NCBI RefSeq assembly: GCF_004114615.1 | Contig: NZ_CP035300.1 | Span: 930,001-994,000 of the forward strand | Source of the DNA: Dyella sp. M7H15-1 | Lineage (GTDB): Bacteria > Pseudomonadota > Gammaproteobacteria > Xanthomonadales > Rhodanobacteraceae | Direction of reading: 5' to 3' | Length of the DNA stretch: 64,000 bases | In this document: one piece after another, positions 26,901-35,812 of the stretch | Numbering within the stretch: position 1 is the first letter of the stretch | Layout: each line of letters opens with the position of its first letter | Position numbers and translations under genes: made by a program | Notes under the pieces: model-generated | What the model was told of the DNA's origin: nothing | The model's input: only the letters and a program-made list of their open reading frames with translations | The model's database searches: none

Positions 26901-29900
26901 GATTGCCATCGGTACGGTAGCTATGACTGACGGTGACGACAGTGTCGCTCTGGGTACCTATGCATACGCAGGTACTAACGGAAGCCTGGCACTGGGGGCT
27001 TACTCTGCGGCGTTTGGCAACAACACGGTGGCTTTGGGCGCGAACTCGATCGCCGATCGTGACAACACGGTATCGGTCGGTTCGCTTGGTAACGAGCGTC
27101 AGATCACCAACGTGGCCGCCGGTACAGAAGGCACCGATGCCGTGAACAAATCCCAGCTGGATGCGCTGGGCGAAAGCATCGGTGCAGCCAGTCATTACTT
27201 TGCCGCGACGGGCCAAGGCAATGACGACGCCATCGTCAGTGGCCAATTCGCGACGGCCGCTGGCGCAGGCAGCTATGCCACAGGCGTCGGCGCATCGGCT
27301 TTTGGCAGCGGCACCAATGCCATCGGCGATCAGTCCACCGCCATCGGCTACGGCACCGCGGTGGTGGGTACGCAAAGCATGGCAGTGGGTAGCAATAACA
27401 ACGTCACTGGCAATTACTCCACCGCTGTCGGCAATGCTCAACAGGTGTCGGGTAACTATGTCACTGCCATCGGGCAACAGGCCAATATCAACAGCGACTT
27501 CGCCAGTACGCTGGGCGGATGGAACTACGTAGGCACAAATTCATCCGACGCCGTCGCTTTGGGTTCATTGGCCAGTGTGGGCAACAACTCCTTCAACAGC
27601 ATCGCTGTCGGAACATACGCCGCTGTTGGCAACAATGCCCAGAATTCGATCGCAATGGGTACGTTGAGCTACGCCGGCTCGAACTACGCCACCGCGATCG
27701 GCGGCACGGCCGTCGATTTCCAACACGGGCTCATTCGCAGCACGATGGTCACCGGTGCGCAAGGCGTAGCGCTGGGCAGTGGTGCTTGGGCCACGGGCGA
27801 TTTTGGCGTGGCCCTTGGCAACTTCAGCACGGTAGCGGCGAACAATGCCGTGGCTCTGGGCGCTTTCTCGCTGGCAGATCGAGACAACAGCGTGTCGGTA
27901 GGCAGCGCGGGCAACGAACGCCAGATCACCAACGTCGCTGCCGGTACATTGGGCACCGACGCCGTGAACAAGAACCAATTAGACGAAGTGGCTGCGCAGG
28001 CGGGTACGACCCATAAGTACTTCAAGGCCAATGGCAGCGATTTCCTGTTCGACGACGCACTGCTCGATGGTGCGTATACGACGGCGGCAGGTGCTAGCAG
28101 TTCGGCAAGCGGTACAGGTGCCTCGGCATTCGGTCACTATGCCTTGGCCGATGGTGCCGGTGCCTCAGCCATGGGCGAAAACTCGACTGCGCAAGGCGAG
28201 GCCAGTGTAGCGGTTGGCAAAGACAGCAACGCCCATGGCGATAACACCATTGCAGTCGGTGGTGAGGCCCGCGCCTTGGCGAATGCCACGACGGCGGTAG
28301 GTGCACAAAGCATAGCCGCAGGTATCGGTGCCAGTGCTTATGGCCAAGGCAGCATTGCGGCCGGCGATGCCAGCGTGGCGTTAGGCCAGGGCTCGCAGAG
28401 CTTTGGTTTCGGTAATACGGCTGTCGGTTCGCACGCCAGGGCCGACGCCGATCAGGCAGCGACCGCGCTGGGTGCACTCAGCACGGCATCCGGTGACGGC
28501 TCCACAGCCATCGGCGGCTTGGCCAGCAGCATCGGAGCGGGCAGTCTAGCGGCAGGTTTTGATGCCGTCAGCTGGGGTGAGGCGTCAGTGGCGTTGGGTG
28601 CTCGCAGCGCTGCCGTGGGCCAGTTCAGCCTGGCGCTCGGCAATGGCGCTATTGCCAACTACAACAACAGCATCGCGCTGGGCCACAACAGCTACACCAA
28701 TGGCTCGGACGCCATTGCCGTCGGTGTCGATACTGGCGCACGCGCGCAATATTCGGTAGCGATCGGCACCGGCAATGACGAACCCGTCTACGCGGACATC
28801 CAAGCCGGCGTTTCCGAAACAGGCTACGGTTCGATTGCCCTGGGCAGGGGCGCAGCAGTTGGCAACAATGCTGTCGCATCCGTCGCCATGGGTCTCGGCG
28901 CAACTGTAAATCATGGTGCCGAGCAGGGTATCGCCATCGGTACGGCTTCCTATGCCGGCGCGATGCAATCCATCGCCATTGGCGGCATCACTGCGACAGA
29001 TACCGAGCTGCTTCGGACCAATGCCGCCACGGGGTATGGCTCAATTGCCTTAGGTGCAGGCGCCCAGGCATTAGAAAAAGACAGCGTTACTTTGGGTAGA
29101 GCTAGTGGTGCCGTTGCCGCGAACGCCGTGGCCCTCGGCGCTTTCTCCATCGCAGATCGCGCTAACACCGTATCGGTCGGTTCGGTAGGCAATGAGCGTC
29201 AGATCACCAACGTCGCTGCCGGTACGCAGGGCACCGACGCGGTGAACGTGGACCAGCTCAACACAGCTATCGGCGATAGCGCCACCAACAAGTATTTCAA
29301 GGCCACGGGAGTCACCGATACGGTTGATCCGTTCGACGGTGCCATCGCCAAGGGCGATCAAGCTGTAGCAGCCGGTAGCTACAGCTATGCCGAGGGAAAT
29401 AAGTCAGTGGCCGTTGGCCTGAACAGCCACGCCGCCGCTATCGATTCGATGGCCCTGGGTGCCGACAGCATCGCCAAGGGCGCGGGTGGCGTTGCCGTGG
29501 GTGCGCATGCAGTCGCAGATGCTTACGCCGCGGCAGTAGGCTCCAATGCGCAAGCACGCAATGTCGGCACACTGGCTTTGGGTGCGGAATCCCTGGCTAC
29601 CGGCAATCGCTCGACGGCCGTAGGCATGAACAGCCAGGCCTCGGGTGAGCAAAGTATCGCCAGTGGCTATGGCAGCACAGCGACCGGCTTGCAGACTAGT
29701 GCTTTGGGTGCCAATAGTCTGGCCAGTGGTTTCTTCGCTTCAGCGTTTGGCGCACATGCGGTCGCTTCGGGTGATTTCAGCAGCGCAATGGGTGTTGGCA
29801 GCGAGGCGTCGGCTGATGGAACCACCGCGATGGGCTCGCTATCTTCCGCATCAGGCGACTTCAGCACAGCTGTTGGCTCACTGGCGTATAGCAGTGGCCT

Positions 29901-32900
29901 CAGATCGGTCGCAGTGGGCAACCATGTTTTTGCGGAAGGTGATGGAAGCATCGCGATAGGTGGGCAATATGTGCCGCCACCGGATGGCAGCGGGATTCTC
30001 GTGTCTACGCAGGCACTGGGGCGAAATGGAATCGCTATCGGTGGTAGTGCCGTGGCCAATGTCGACGATGGCGTCGCCTTGGGTGCACTGGCGCAGGCTT
30101 CCGCAACCAATTCGGTAGCGTTGGGTACCGGCTCGCAGGCCGTTCGGGAAAACACCGTTTCAGTGGGCTATGAAGGCGCTGAACGCCAAATCACCAACGT
30201 CGCTGCCGGTACATTGGGCACCGACGCCGTGAACAAGAACCAGTTGGACGAAGTGGCTGCGCAGGCGGGTACTACGAATAAGTACTTCAAGGCCAACGGC
30301 AGCGATCTCCTGTTCGACGACGCACTACTCGATGGCGCGTTTACAACGGCCGCCGGCTCCGCTAGTTCGGCTTCTGGCACAGGTGCCACGGCCGTTGGTC
30401 ATTACGCCTTGGCCGATGGTGCCGGCGCAGCCGCCTTCGGTGAAAACACCACGGCACAAGGCAATGCTGCCGTTGCCGTCGGCAGGGACAGCCAAGCCCG
30501 TGGCAACAACAGTGTGGCGATAGGTGCACAAGCAGCCAGCGGGGAAAGTGCAACTGCCATAGGCAATAATGCGCAAGCGTTACCGCAGTCCAGCATCGCC
30601 TTCGGTACTAACGCGTTCGCGGGAGACGTGAATGCCATTGCCCTCGGGAAAGGCGCCAATGCAGGCAACCTCAATGCGATGGCGCTTGGTTCGCGCAGCC
30701 AGGCGTGGGGCAACGGCTCCACAGCGATTGGCTATACAGCCACGGCATACGGCAATTCGGCCACCGCCCTGGGTTATTACAGCGGCGCACAGGGTGACTT
30801 CAGCTTGGCATTGGGCCGCGCGGTCTCGGATCGCTCGGGAGGTATTGCTGCTGGTAATTTCGCGTACTCTTATGGTGCGAATGCAACGGCGATCGGTACG
30901 AACGCTTCCTCGGGTGGAAACGACTCGGTAGCTCTGGGGTCAGACGCAGCGACTCATGCTTTGGCGACGGGTTCGGTTGCCATTGGCAACAGCGCCTGGG
31001 CCACAGACAGGGCTGCCGACGGCATTTCGATTGGAACGTACGCCACGGCAGACGGCTATGCTGCCCTATCCCTTGGGTATGCAAGCTACGCAAACTCCGA
31101 CTATTCCATCGCCATGGGCTACCAGGCGCACGCTTTGGCGGATAACGCTGTAGCACTTGGCACCCACTCTGTTGCCGACCGATCCAATACGATTTCCGTT
31201 GGCTCGCAAGGCAACGAACGCCAGATCACCAACGTCGCTGCCGGTACGCAAAGCACCGACGCAGTGAACAAGTCGCAGCTCGATGACGTGGCTAGCCAGA
31301 TCGGTACTTCCAACAAGTACTTCAAGGCCAACGGCGACGGCAACGACGATGCCATTGCCCAAGGCGACTACGCCACTGCTGCGGGTTCGGGTAGCTATGC
31401 CAAGGGCACCGGTGCATCGGCCTTCGGTAGTGGTGCCTCCGCCATCGGTGATTTCAGCGTTGCAAGTGGCTATGGCAGCACGGCGTTCGGAGACTTCGGC
31501 GTTGCGATCGGCAATTCGGCGGTCAGCGAATATGGCGCAGGTATTGCTATAGGACACCAGTCCTATGTGGGCGGAAACGGTGTGGCCATCGGCGTTCAGA
31601 GTCTGGCTGCGGGGATGCAGGCGACAGCTGTCGGCGAACGGGCTCAAGCTTCGAGCCAGGGAACCACGGCTGTAGGTATGGGGGCTAGTGCCTCTGATCT
31701 GGCAGCTTCCGCGTTCGGTGCTGGTAGCGAAGCCAGCGGTGGCTACAGTACTGCGGCAGGTTTCGCTTCGACTGCTTCCGGCACCAGTGCGACAGCGTTC
31801 GGTACGGGCTCTAACGCCTCAGGCCATTTAAGCACCGCCATCGGCAGGTCTTCGCGGTCGATCGGTTTCTACGCGACCGCAGTCGGCTACAACACCCAAG
31901 CCAATGAGTCAGGCAGTGCATTCGGTTCCGAGAGTTGGGCGCAAGGCAACCAAAGCACTGCATTGGGTTTCAATTCCTGGGGTGTTAACGACAATTCCAC
32001 TGCCGTCGGTGCAAACGCCTGGGCTAAGGCTGATAACAGTGTGGCCTTGGGTCAAGGCTCCTTGGCGGATCGTGCGAACTCCGTATCCGTCGGTGCTGCA
32101 CACGACTGGACGGGGCTGGATGGCACCGTGTACAAAGCCACCAATCGCCAGATCACCAACGTCGCTGCCGGTACGCAAGGCACAGATGCGGTGAATGTGA
32201 ATCAGCTCAATGCCGCCGTCGGTGATGGCAGCACTAATCGCTACTTCAAAGCCGATGGCGCCAACAATGGCACCGATGATGCTCACACTAGCGGCGTGCA
32301 GGCTGTCGCTAGCGGTGCCAACGCCAAAGCACAATCCGACGGTGCGGTGGCGTTGGGCGGGTCAAGCACGGCAGCTACCGCGAATAGTGTGGCCATTGGC
32401 TTCAACTCAGGGGCCAGAGGCAATGCAAGCGTAGCGTTGGGCGCCTACAGCGAGGCCAATGCATTCAATAGCGTTGCATTGGGTGCTGGCAGTATCGCCG
32501 ACCGCAACAGCACTGTGTCGGTGGGTAAGGTGGGTGCCGAACGGCAGATCACCAACGTTGCCGCAGGTACGGCCGATACCGATGCCGTCAACGTCGCCCA
32601 GCTGAAATCTGCTGGACTGCTCGATAGCTCGGGTAATGCGATGGATGGAGTGAGCTATGACACGGGAAGCGACAGGCGCACTGTCACGTTGGGCGGTGGA
32701 CAGCAAGGCACCACATTGAGCAATGTGTCCGCGGGTCTTGGCGCCATGGATGCCGTCAACGTCGGCCAGATGGAGTCCGTGGCGGATGCCATCGGCGGCG
32801 GCATGAAGATGGGTGCCAACGGCATGTTCTCCCAAGCTAACTTCACCATCCTCGGCGCTACGTATCACAACGCGGGCGATGCATTCAATGCGTTGAATGG

Positions 32901-33606
32901 CGCCGTGGACAATGCATTGGGTCAGATCGGCAGCCTGGATCAGCGCGTCAGCTCAATCGAAACTGGCAGCTCTAGTCCTAGCGGTGGCAATAGCAGCGGG
33001 AGCGGTAGTTCGAACCCTGGTACCGGCGGCAACCTTGTGATGGGTGGCGATAGCAACTCGGTAGCCATCGGCGATGGCTCCTCGACGGATCGTCCCAATA
33101 CGGTGTCTGTGGGTAATCCAGGCAACGAACGTCAGATCGCCAACGTTGCAGCAGGCGTCAACGCGACCGATGCGGTGAATGTTGGCCAGATGACGGAAGC
33201 CACGCAACAAGCCATCACTGCCGCCCAGTCCTACGCCGACCAGGCCGGTGCGAATGCCTTGAGCTCCGCCAACGCCTATACCGACCAGAAGGTCGCGAAT
33301 CTTGTCACCAAAGACAACTTCGACGCCTTCAAGCAATCGGTGGATGACCAGTTCCACCGGGTCAACACGCGCATTAATCGCGTCGGTGCGATGGGTGCGG
33401 CGATGGCCGGCATGGCAGGCGCCATTGCCGCAGCGCCAGGTACAGACAACCGTGTCAGTGCAGCGGCTGGCACTTATGGTGGCGAGGGAGCATTGGCTGT
33501 CGGCCTGTCACGTCGCATCGGTGGCAACGGTGCTGTGCTGGTTGGTGGCTCGGTGGCTGGCGGCGGTGAAGCCAGCGGCACCATCGGCGTCAGCTTCGGC
33601 TGGTAA
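23989..33606 (+). CDS. Giant trimeric autotransporter adhesin (YadA/XadA type)
   Basis: This is a 3205-residue surface adhesin. It starts with an extended signal peptide (MNKIYSKIWSTSLGAVVVAS), with a hydrophobic core at about 43-57 and cleavage near residue 61. Almost the whole length is left-handed beta-roll head repeats of the pattern (S/T)(T/V)A(L/I/V)G..(A/S).A, broken by twelve neck (HIM) motifs of the type VSVG..GNERQITNVAAGT.GTDAVN. Necks lie near nt 24515, 25250, 26241, 27101, 27921, 29200, 30187, 31221, 32145, 32545, 32715 and 33135. A short coiled-coil stalk (about nt 33190-33370) leads to the YadA anchor, ending GTIGVSFGW. ATG 23989 has ggaaaggac upstream. Close internal copies suggest growth by recombination. 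Attachment to surfaces or hosts is the family role. Confidence 0.95.
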   Translation: MNKIYSKIWSTSLGAVVVASELASNKTVVCKGTDPRGAHTLLRCALAALVSMALLPAAAQAAVCSGSFVIGTEPVAADTAFACGANADATGKYSTALGNDAIALGKYATAVGYSAQARGTDSVALGHDAMARGKASMALGQDSSATANNSVALGAGSTANQVNTVSVGSTDIKRRITNVDDAVDAYDAVNKRQLDALADSTSDAQHYFKANGNEDGSDDAKAVGTTATAAGANSLAQGNNSTAMGVYANAAAEESTAVGSNSSARGNSSVAVGSNAQALGKFATATGTLSKARGNGSVATGLAAQADGADSLAQGSYASASGSGSIAVGAESRARAIGSIAVGADAWAYGVNSVALGSISFANAEEATALGTNAWALAAQSTAVGANSLAQGINSVALGSGAMADRDNTVSVGSAGNERQITNVAAGTQGTDAVNLKQLNAAVGDGSTNRYFKANGDGNDDAIVGGKYATAAGSDSFAQGEGSSAFGSGANAIDDYGTAVGYGSTSMGNQSTALGSFSQAVADGATAIGANATANGEQSLALGDRANASYYNAMAIGTNASSTSWASIAMGLNSQADGVRSIAIGESAQASNGLGNVAIGWASKATNFEATAIGSAAWATGYNTLAAGSGAWALGNNATAVGAGAGSADTVDEITAVGSNARANGYRNTVVGAGSYAASWAPQSTVIGANAFSFASHGTAIGESSEVAYGADRSVALGSGSYADRPNSVSVGAASSWVDGYGVTHNAITRQITNVAAGTQATDAVNKSQLDEVAGQVSGINKYFKASGDDGLFDEALLDGAHTTAAGSGSIAGANEASAFGYRAAAVGLASTAAGNNSTASGDHSVSVGSDSIAKGFYSSAFGSNSQASGVWSSALGANALAQGGNATAIGAQTQAIGEESTALGAQSFATNRGAVAIGEYAGAMGDLSTAIGAQARAYGDGSIAFGSFYACPDGQICSFDDGAQSYGRNSIAIGTVAMTDGDDSVALGTYAYAGTNGSLALGAYSAAFGNNTVALGANSIADRDNTVSVGSLGNERQITNVAAGTEGTDAVNKSQLDALGESIGAASHYFAATGQGNDDAIVSGQFATAAGAGSYATGVGASAFGSGTNAIGDQSTAIGYGTAVVGTQSMAVGSNNNVTGNYSTAVGNAQQVSGNYVTAIGQQANINSDFASTLGGWNYVGTNSSDAVALGSLASVGNNSFNSIAVGTYAAVGNNAQNSIAMGTLSYAGSNYATAIGGTAVDFQHGLIRSTMVTGAQGVALGSGAWATGDFGVALGNFSTVAANNAVALGAFSLADRDNSVSVGSAGNERQITNVAAGTLGTDAVNKNQLDEVAAQAGTTHKYFKANGSDFLFDDALLDGAYTTAAGASSSASGTGASAFGHYALADGAGASAMGENSTAQGEASVAVGKDSNAHGDNTIAVGGEARALANATTAVGAQSIAAGIGASAYGQGSIAAGDASVALGQGSQSFGFGNTAVGSHARADADQAATALGALSTASGDGSTAIGGLASSIGAGSLAAGFDAVSWGEASVALGARSAAVGQFSLALGNGAIANYNNSIALGHNSYTNGSDAIAVGVDTGARAQYSVAIGTGNDEPVYADIQAGVSETGYGSIALGRGAAVGNNAVASVAMGLGATVNHGAEQGIAIGTASYAGAMQSIAIGGITATDTELLRTNAATGYGSIALGAGAQALEKDSVTLGRASGAVAANAVALGAFSIADRANTVSVGSVGNERQITNVAAGTQGTDAVNVDQLNTAIGDSATNKYFKATGVTDTVDPFDGAIAKGDQAVAAGSYSYAEGNKSVAVGLNSHAAAIDSMALGADSIAKGAGGVAVGAHAVADAYAAAVGSNAQARNVGTLALGAESLATGNRSTAVGMNSQASGEQSIASGYGSTATGLQTSALGANSLASGFFASAFGAHAVASGDFSSAMGVGSEASADGTTAMGSLSSASGDFSTAVGSLAYSSGLRSVAVGNHVFAEGDGSIAIGGQYVPPPDGSGILVSTQALGRNGIAIGGSAVANVDDGVALGALAQASATNSVALGTGSQAVRENTVSVGYEGAERQITNVAAGTLGTDAVNKNQLDEVAAQAGTTNKYFKANGSDLLFDDALLDGAFTTAAGSASSASGTGATAVGHYALADGAGAAAFGENTTAQGNAAVAVGRDSQARGNNSVAIGAQAASGESATAIGNNAQALPQSSIAFGTNAFAGDVNAIALGKGANAGNLNAMALGSRSQAWGNGSTAIGYTATAYGNSATALGYYSGAQGDFSLALGRAVSDRSGGIAAGNFAYSYGANATAIGTNASSGGNDSVALGSDAATHALATGSVAIGNSAWATDRAADGISIGTYATADGYAALSLGYASYANSDYSIAMGYQAHALADNAVALGTHSVADRSNTISVGSQGNERQITNVAAGTQSTDAVNKSQLDDVASQIGTSNKYFKANGDGNDDAIAQGDYATAAGSGSYAKGTGASAFGSGASAIGDFSVASGYGSTAFGDFGVAIGNSAVSEYGAGIAIGHQSYVGGNGVAIGVQSLAAGMQATAVGERAQASSQGTTAVGMGASASDLAASAFGAGSEASGGYSTAAGFASTASGTSATAFGTGSNASGHLSTAIGRSSRSIGFYATAVGYNTQANESGSAFGSESWAQGNQSTALGFNSWGVNDNSTAVGANAWAKADNSVALGQGSLADRANSVSVGAAHDWTGLDGTVYKATNRQITNVAAGTQGTDAVNVNQLNAAVGDGSTNRYFKADGANNGTDDAHTSGVQAVASGANAKAQSDGAVALGGSSTAATANSVAIGFNSGARGNASVALGAYSEANAFNSVALGAGSIADRNSTVSVGKVGAERQITNVAAGTADTDAVNVAQLKSAGLLDSSGNAMDGVSYDTGSDRRTVTLGGGQQGTTLSNVSAGLGAMDAVNVGQMESVADAIGGGMKMGANGMFSQANFTILGATYHNAGDAFNALNGAVDNALGQIGSLDQRVSSIETGSSSPSGGNSSGSGSSNPGTGGNLVMGGDSNSVAIGDGSSTDRPNTVSVGNPGNERQIANVAAGVNATDAVNVGQMTEATQQAITAAQSYADQAGANALSSANAYTDQKVANLVTKDNFDAFKQSVDDQFHRVNTRINRVGAMGAAMAGMAGAIAAAPGTDNRVSAAAGTYGGEGALAVGLSRRIGGNGAVLVGGSVAGGGEASGTIGVSFGW
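27921..28200 (+). repeat. Long internal repeat of the adhesin gene, copy 1
   Basis: The DNA from the neck through GTDAVNKNQLDEVAAQAG and FDDALLDGA to ALADGAGA is almost identical to 30185-30464, about 2265 bp downstream. Differences are mostly single bases, including silent third positions. Confidence 0.8.
30185..30464 (+). repeat. Long internal repeat of the adhesin gene, copy 2
   Basis: This is the partner of 27921-28200. The high nucleotide identity, compared with the looser similarity of other neck-head units, points to a recent duplication or gene conversion. Confidence 0.8.
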
Positions 33607-33611
33607 CGGGA

Positions 33612-33646
33612 AAGCGCCCTTTCCTCAGGGGAAGGGCGCTTCTTCC
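33612..33646 (+). terminator. Terminator after the adhesin gene
   Basis: A 10-bp stem (aagcgccctt at 33612-33621, aagggcgctt at 33632-33641) is followed by a short T/C run (cttcc), just after the adhesin stop codon. Confidence 0.7.
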
Positions 33647-33740
33647 GACGTCATGCGACTGGCGAGAACCAATGGTTTGCGTCATTCGTCACTTCAACTC
33701 GGGGTGCGGGATGCCCCGGCTCTACTTCAAGGAACTATGC

Positions 33741-35669
33741 ATGAAGTCATTTGCTCCTCTTCGCCTTAGCGTCATGACGGCCGTACTGATTGTGGCTGTC
33801 CCGGCGCTTCATGCCTCAAACGCACCTTCGTTGTCTGCTCATTACATTGGCGCAAGCCAAGCTGACCAGACGTATGACCGCTTCATCGTCACGTATAAAG
33901 CGGGCTCGACTCAGCGCAACGACAGTGCGGCGGCCGTGCAGACCGTGAATACAGCTATTGCGCGTGCTGGTCTGAATGCTGCAACCAAGTCCTCAAACAA
34001 CACGTCGACATTGGCTATTTCGGTGACCCATCAGCGCAAGCTTGCCGTGGGCTCCGATCTCATCCGCACCTCGCGCAAGCTAAGTCAGAGCGAGGCCAAT
34101 GCCCTGATGGTACAACTGACATCCGATCCAGCCGTTGCCCACGTTCAACCCGATCGCAAGATGTATGCCGTCCGGGATATTGCGGCTCCAAACACAATGT
34201 CAAAGCCCAGTGACACGCCAACGCCAGTCACGCCGAACGACCCGTATTACGCACAGTATCAGTGGAACTTCTCCAACGCGACCGGTGGCGCTAACGTCAA
34301 CAATGCGTGGAACATCGCCGATGGCACGGGCGTGACGGTGGCGGTGATCGACACCGGTATTACCGAACACCCCGACCTGGATACGTCGTTGGGTAATGCG
34401 GGTTATGACTTTATTTACGACCATGAGGTCTCAGGTCGTACCACTGATGGCCGAGTAGCAGGTGGCTGGGACGAGGGCGACTGGACCGAAGCAAACCAGT
34501 GCGGCATAGGCTCACCCGCTGAAGGCAGCAGTTGGCATGGCACCAACGTGGCAGGCGTGATCGGTGAACTCACCGATAATGGCGTCGGCATGGCTGGCAT
34601 CGCTTACAACGCCAAGGTCTTGCCGATTCGTGTGCTTGGCCACTGCGGCGGCTACGCTTCCGACATTTCCGACGCCATCGAATGGGCATCGGGCGGTCAC
34701 GTGGATGGCGTGCCTGATAACACCCATGTTGCACAAGTCATCAATATGAGCTTGGGTGGAAGTGGCGTGTGTACCGCGAGTGATCCGGAATACCAAGCCA
34801 TCCAGGATGCCCTTAGCCGCGGCACCACAGTGGTGGTTGCTGCGGGGAATAGTTCCGCCGACGTTTCCACCGCTACCCCCGCAAGTTGTCCCGGCGTCAT
34901 TGCGGTAGCATCGAACGGCGTCACCGGCAAGCGTGCGTTCTACTCCAACTATGGCAGGGGCATCACGATCTCGGCGCCGGGTGGTGGCGTGTATGCCAAC
35001 GATGCTTCTTCGGGTGAGCAAGTGACAGACGGCTTCATCTGGCAGGCCATCAATTTGGGCAAGACCACGCCGGACTATCCAGCCGATTCCGTACAGGCCT
35101 ACGGCGGTATGGCGGGTACCTCTCAGGCTACCCCACAAGTGACGGGTACCGTGGCCATGGTTGTCGGCGCCGTGAACGCTTCGGGCTTGCCAGCACTGAC
35201 CCCGGCTCAAATCACCGACGTGCTCGTGAACTCCGCGCGCCCGTTCCCGGTGACAGAAGATCATCCGATCGGTGCGGGCATCGTCGACGCCTATGCTGCC
35301 GTCAACCTGGCGGTCCACGATGATAACGGTGGTGGTGAACAAGCCATTCCGCTGACCAAAGGCACGTTGCTATCTGGTCAGGGCGCTACGAGCGGTAGCA
35401 TCCTGTACTCAATTGCAGTGCCGGCAGGCGCTACCACCTTGAATCTCCGTACGCTTGGTGGTTCGGGTAATGTTGCCTTGTACGTGAAAGCCGGCAGTGC
35501 TCCAGCGATGGACGGCAGCGATGCCGACTTCAGCTCGGTGAAACCGGGCACCAGCGAAGCCGTGGTCATCCCATCACCGCAGGCCAGCACGTACTATCTT
35601 CGCGTGGCTCCGCAGCAGGGCAGTGTCTTCAGCAATATTTCGGTGCTAGCCGATTACAACAGCCCTTAA
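33741..35669 (+). CDS. Secreted S8-family serine protease (subtilisin-like)
   Basis: This is a 642-residue extracellular protease. It has a Sec signal (cleavage near LHA-SN), an inhibitor-like propeptide up to about residue 150, and the S8 catalytic domain. The triad is visible: Asp204 in VAVIDTGITEHPDL, His266 in WHGTNVAGVI, Ser461 in GMAGTSQATPQVTGT. The oxyanion Asn lies in VVAAGNSS. The serine motif reads SQATPQ, where most homologues have SMATPH. A C-terminal PPC-type beta domain (about 540-640) is usually removed on secretion. The ATG at 33741 has aagga upstream. It directly follows the giant adhesin, so a role in shedding or trimming it is possible. Confidence 0.93.
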   Translation: MKSFAPLRLSVMTAVLIVAVPALHASNAPSLSAHYIGASQADQTYDRFIVTYKAGSTQRNDSAAAVQTVNTAIARAGLNAATKSSNNTSTLAISVTHQRKLAVGSDLIRTSRKLSQSEANALMVQLTSDPAVAHVQPDRKMYAVRDIAAPNTMSKPSDTPTPVTPNDPYYAQYQWNFSNATGGANVNNAWNIADGTGVTVAVIDTGITEHPDLDTSLGNAGYDFIYDHEVSGRTTDGRVAGGWDEGDWTEANQCGIGSPAEGSSWHGTNVAGVIGELTDNGVGMAGIAYNAKVLPIRVLGHCGGYASDISDAIEWASGGHVDGVPDNTHVAQVINMSLGGSGVCTASDPEYQAIQDALSRGTTVVVAAGNSSADVSTATPASCPGVIAVASNGVTGKRAFYSNYGRGITISAPGGGVYANDASSGEQVTDGFIWQAINLGKTTPDYPADSVQAYGGMAGTSQATPQVTGTVAMVVGAVNASGLPALTPAQITDVLVNSARPFPVTEDHPIGAGIVDAYAAVNLAVHDDNGGGEQAIPLTKGTLLSGQGATSGSILYSIAVPAGATTLNLRTLGGSGNVALYVKAGSAPAMDGSDADFSSVKPGTSEAVVIPSPQASTYYLRVAPQQGSVFSNISVLADYNSP

Positions 35670-35688
35670 TCCGAGTCGATGCTGCAAG

Positions 35689-35719
35689 AAAACCCCGGTA
35701 TTTTGCTGGGGTTTTTTTT
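35689..35719 (+). terminator. Terminator after the subtilisin gene
   Basis: The stem aaaacccc / ggggtttt (35689-35696, 35708-35715) has an 11-nt loop and runs into eight T residues. Confidence 0.9.
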
Positions 35720-35812
35720 GGGGGCGGACCACACAGCAGCCACCTATCACTTGCATTGCCAAAATCAATCCATACCATGTCAATTCATAGATACCCCCTA
35801 TTTGGCTGGTAA

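Noticed and set aside
24000-33473. Many long minus-strand and other-frame ORFs inside the adhesin gene
   Set aside because: The regular codon pattern of the repeats keeps other frames open. They have no start-site signals and no family character.
23989-33606. Possible CRISPR array in the repeat-rich region
   Set aside because: The repeats are in-frame protein repeats with variable spacing, without constant repeat and spacer lengths. No cas gene is present.
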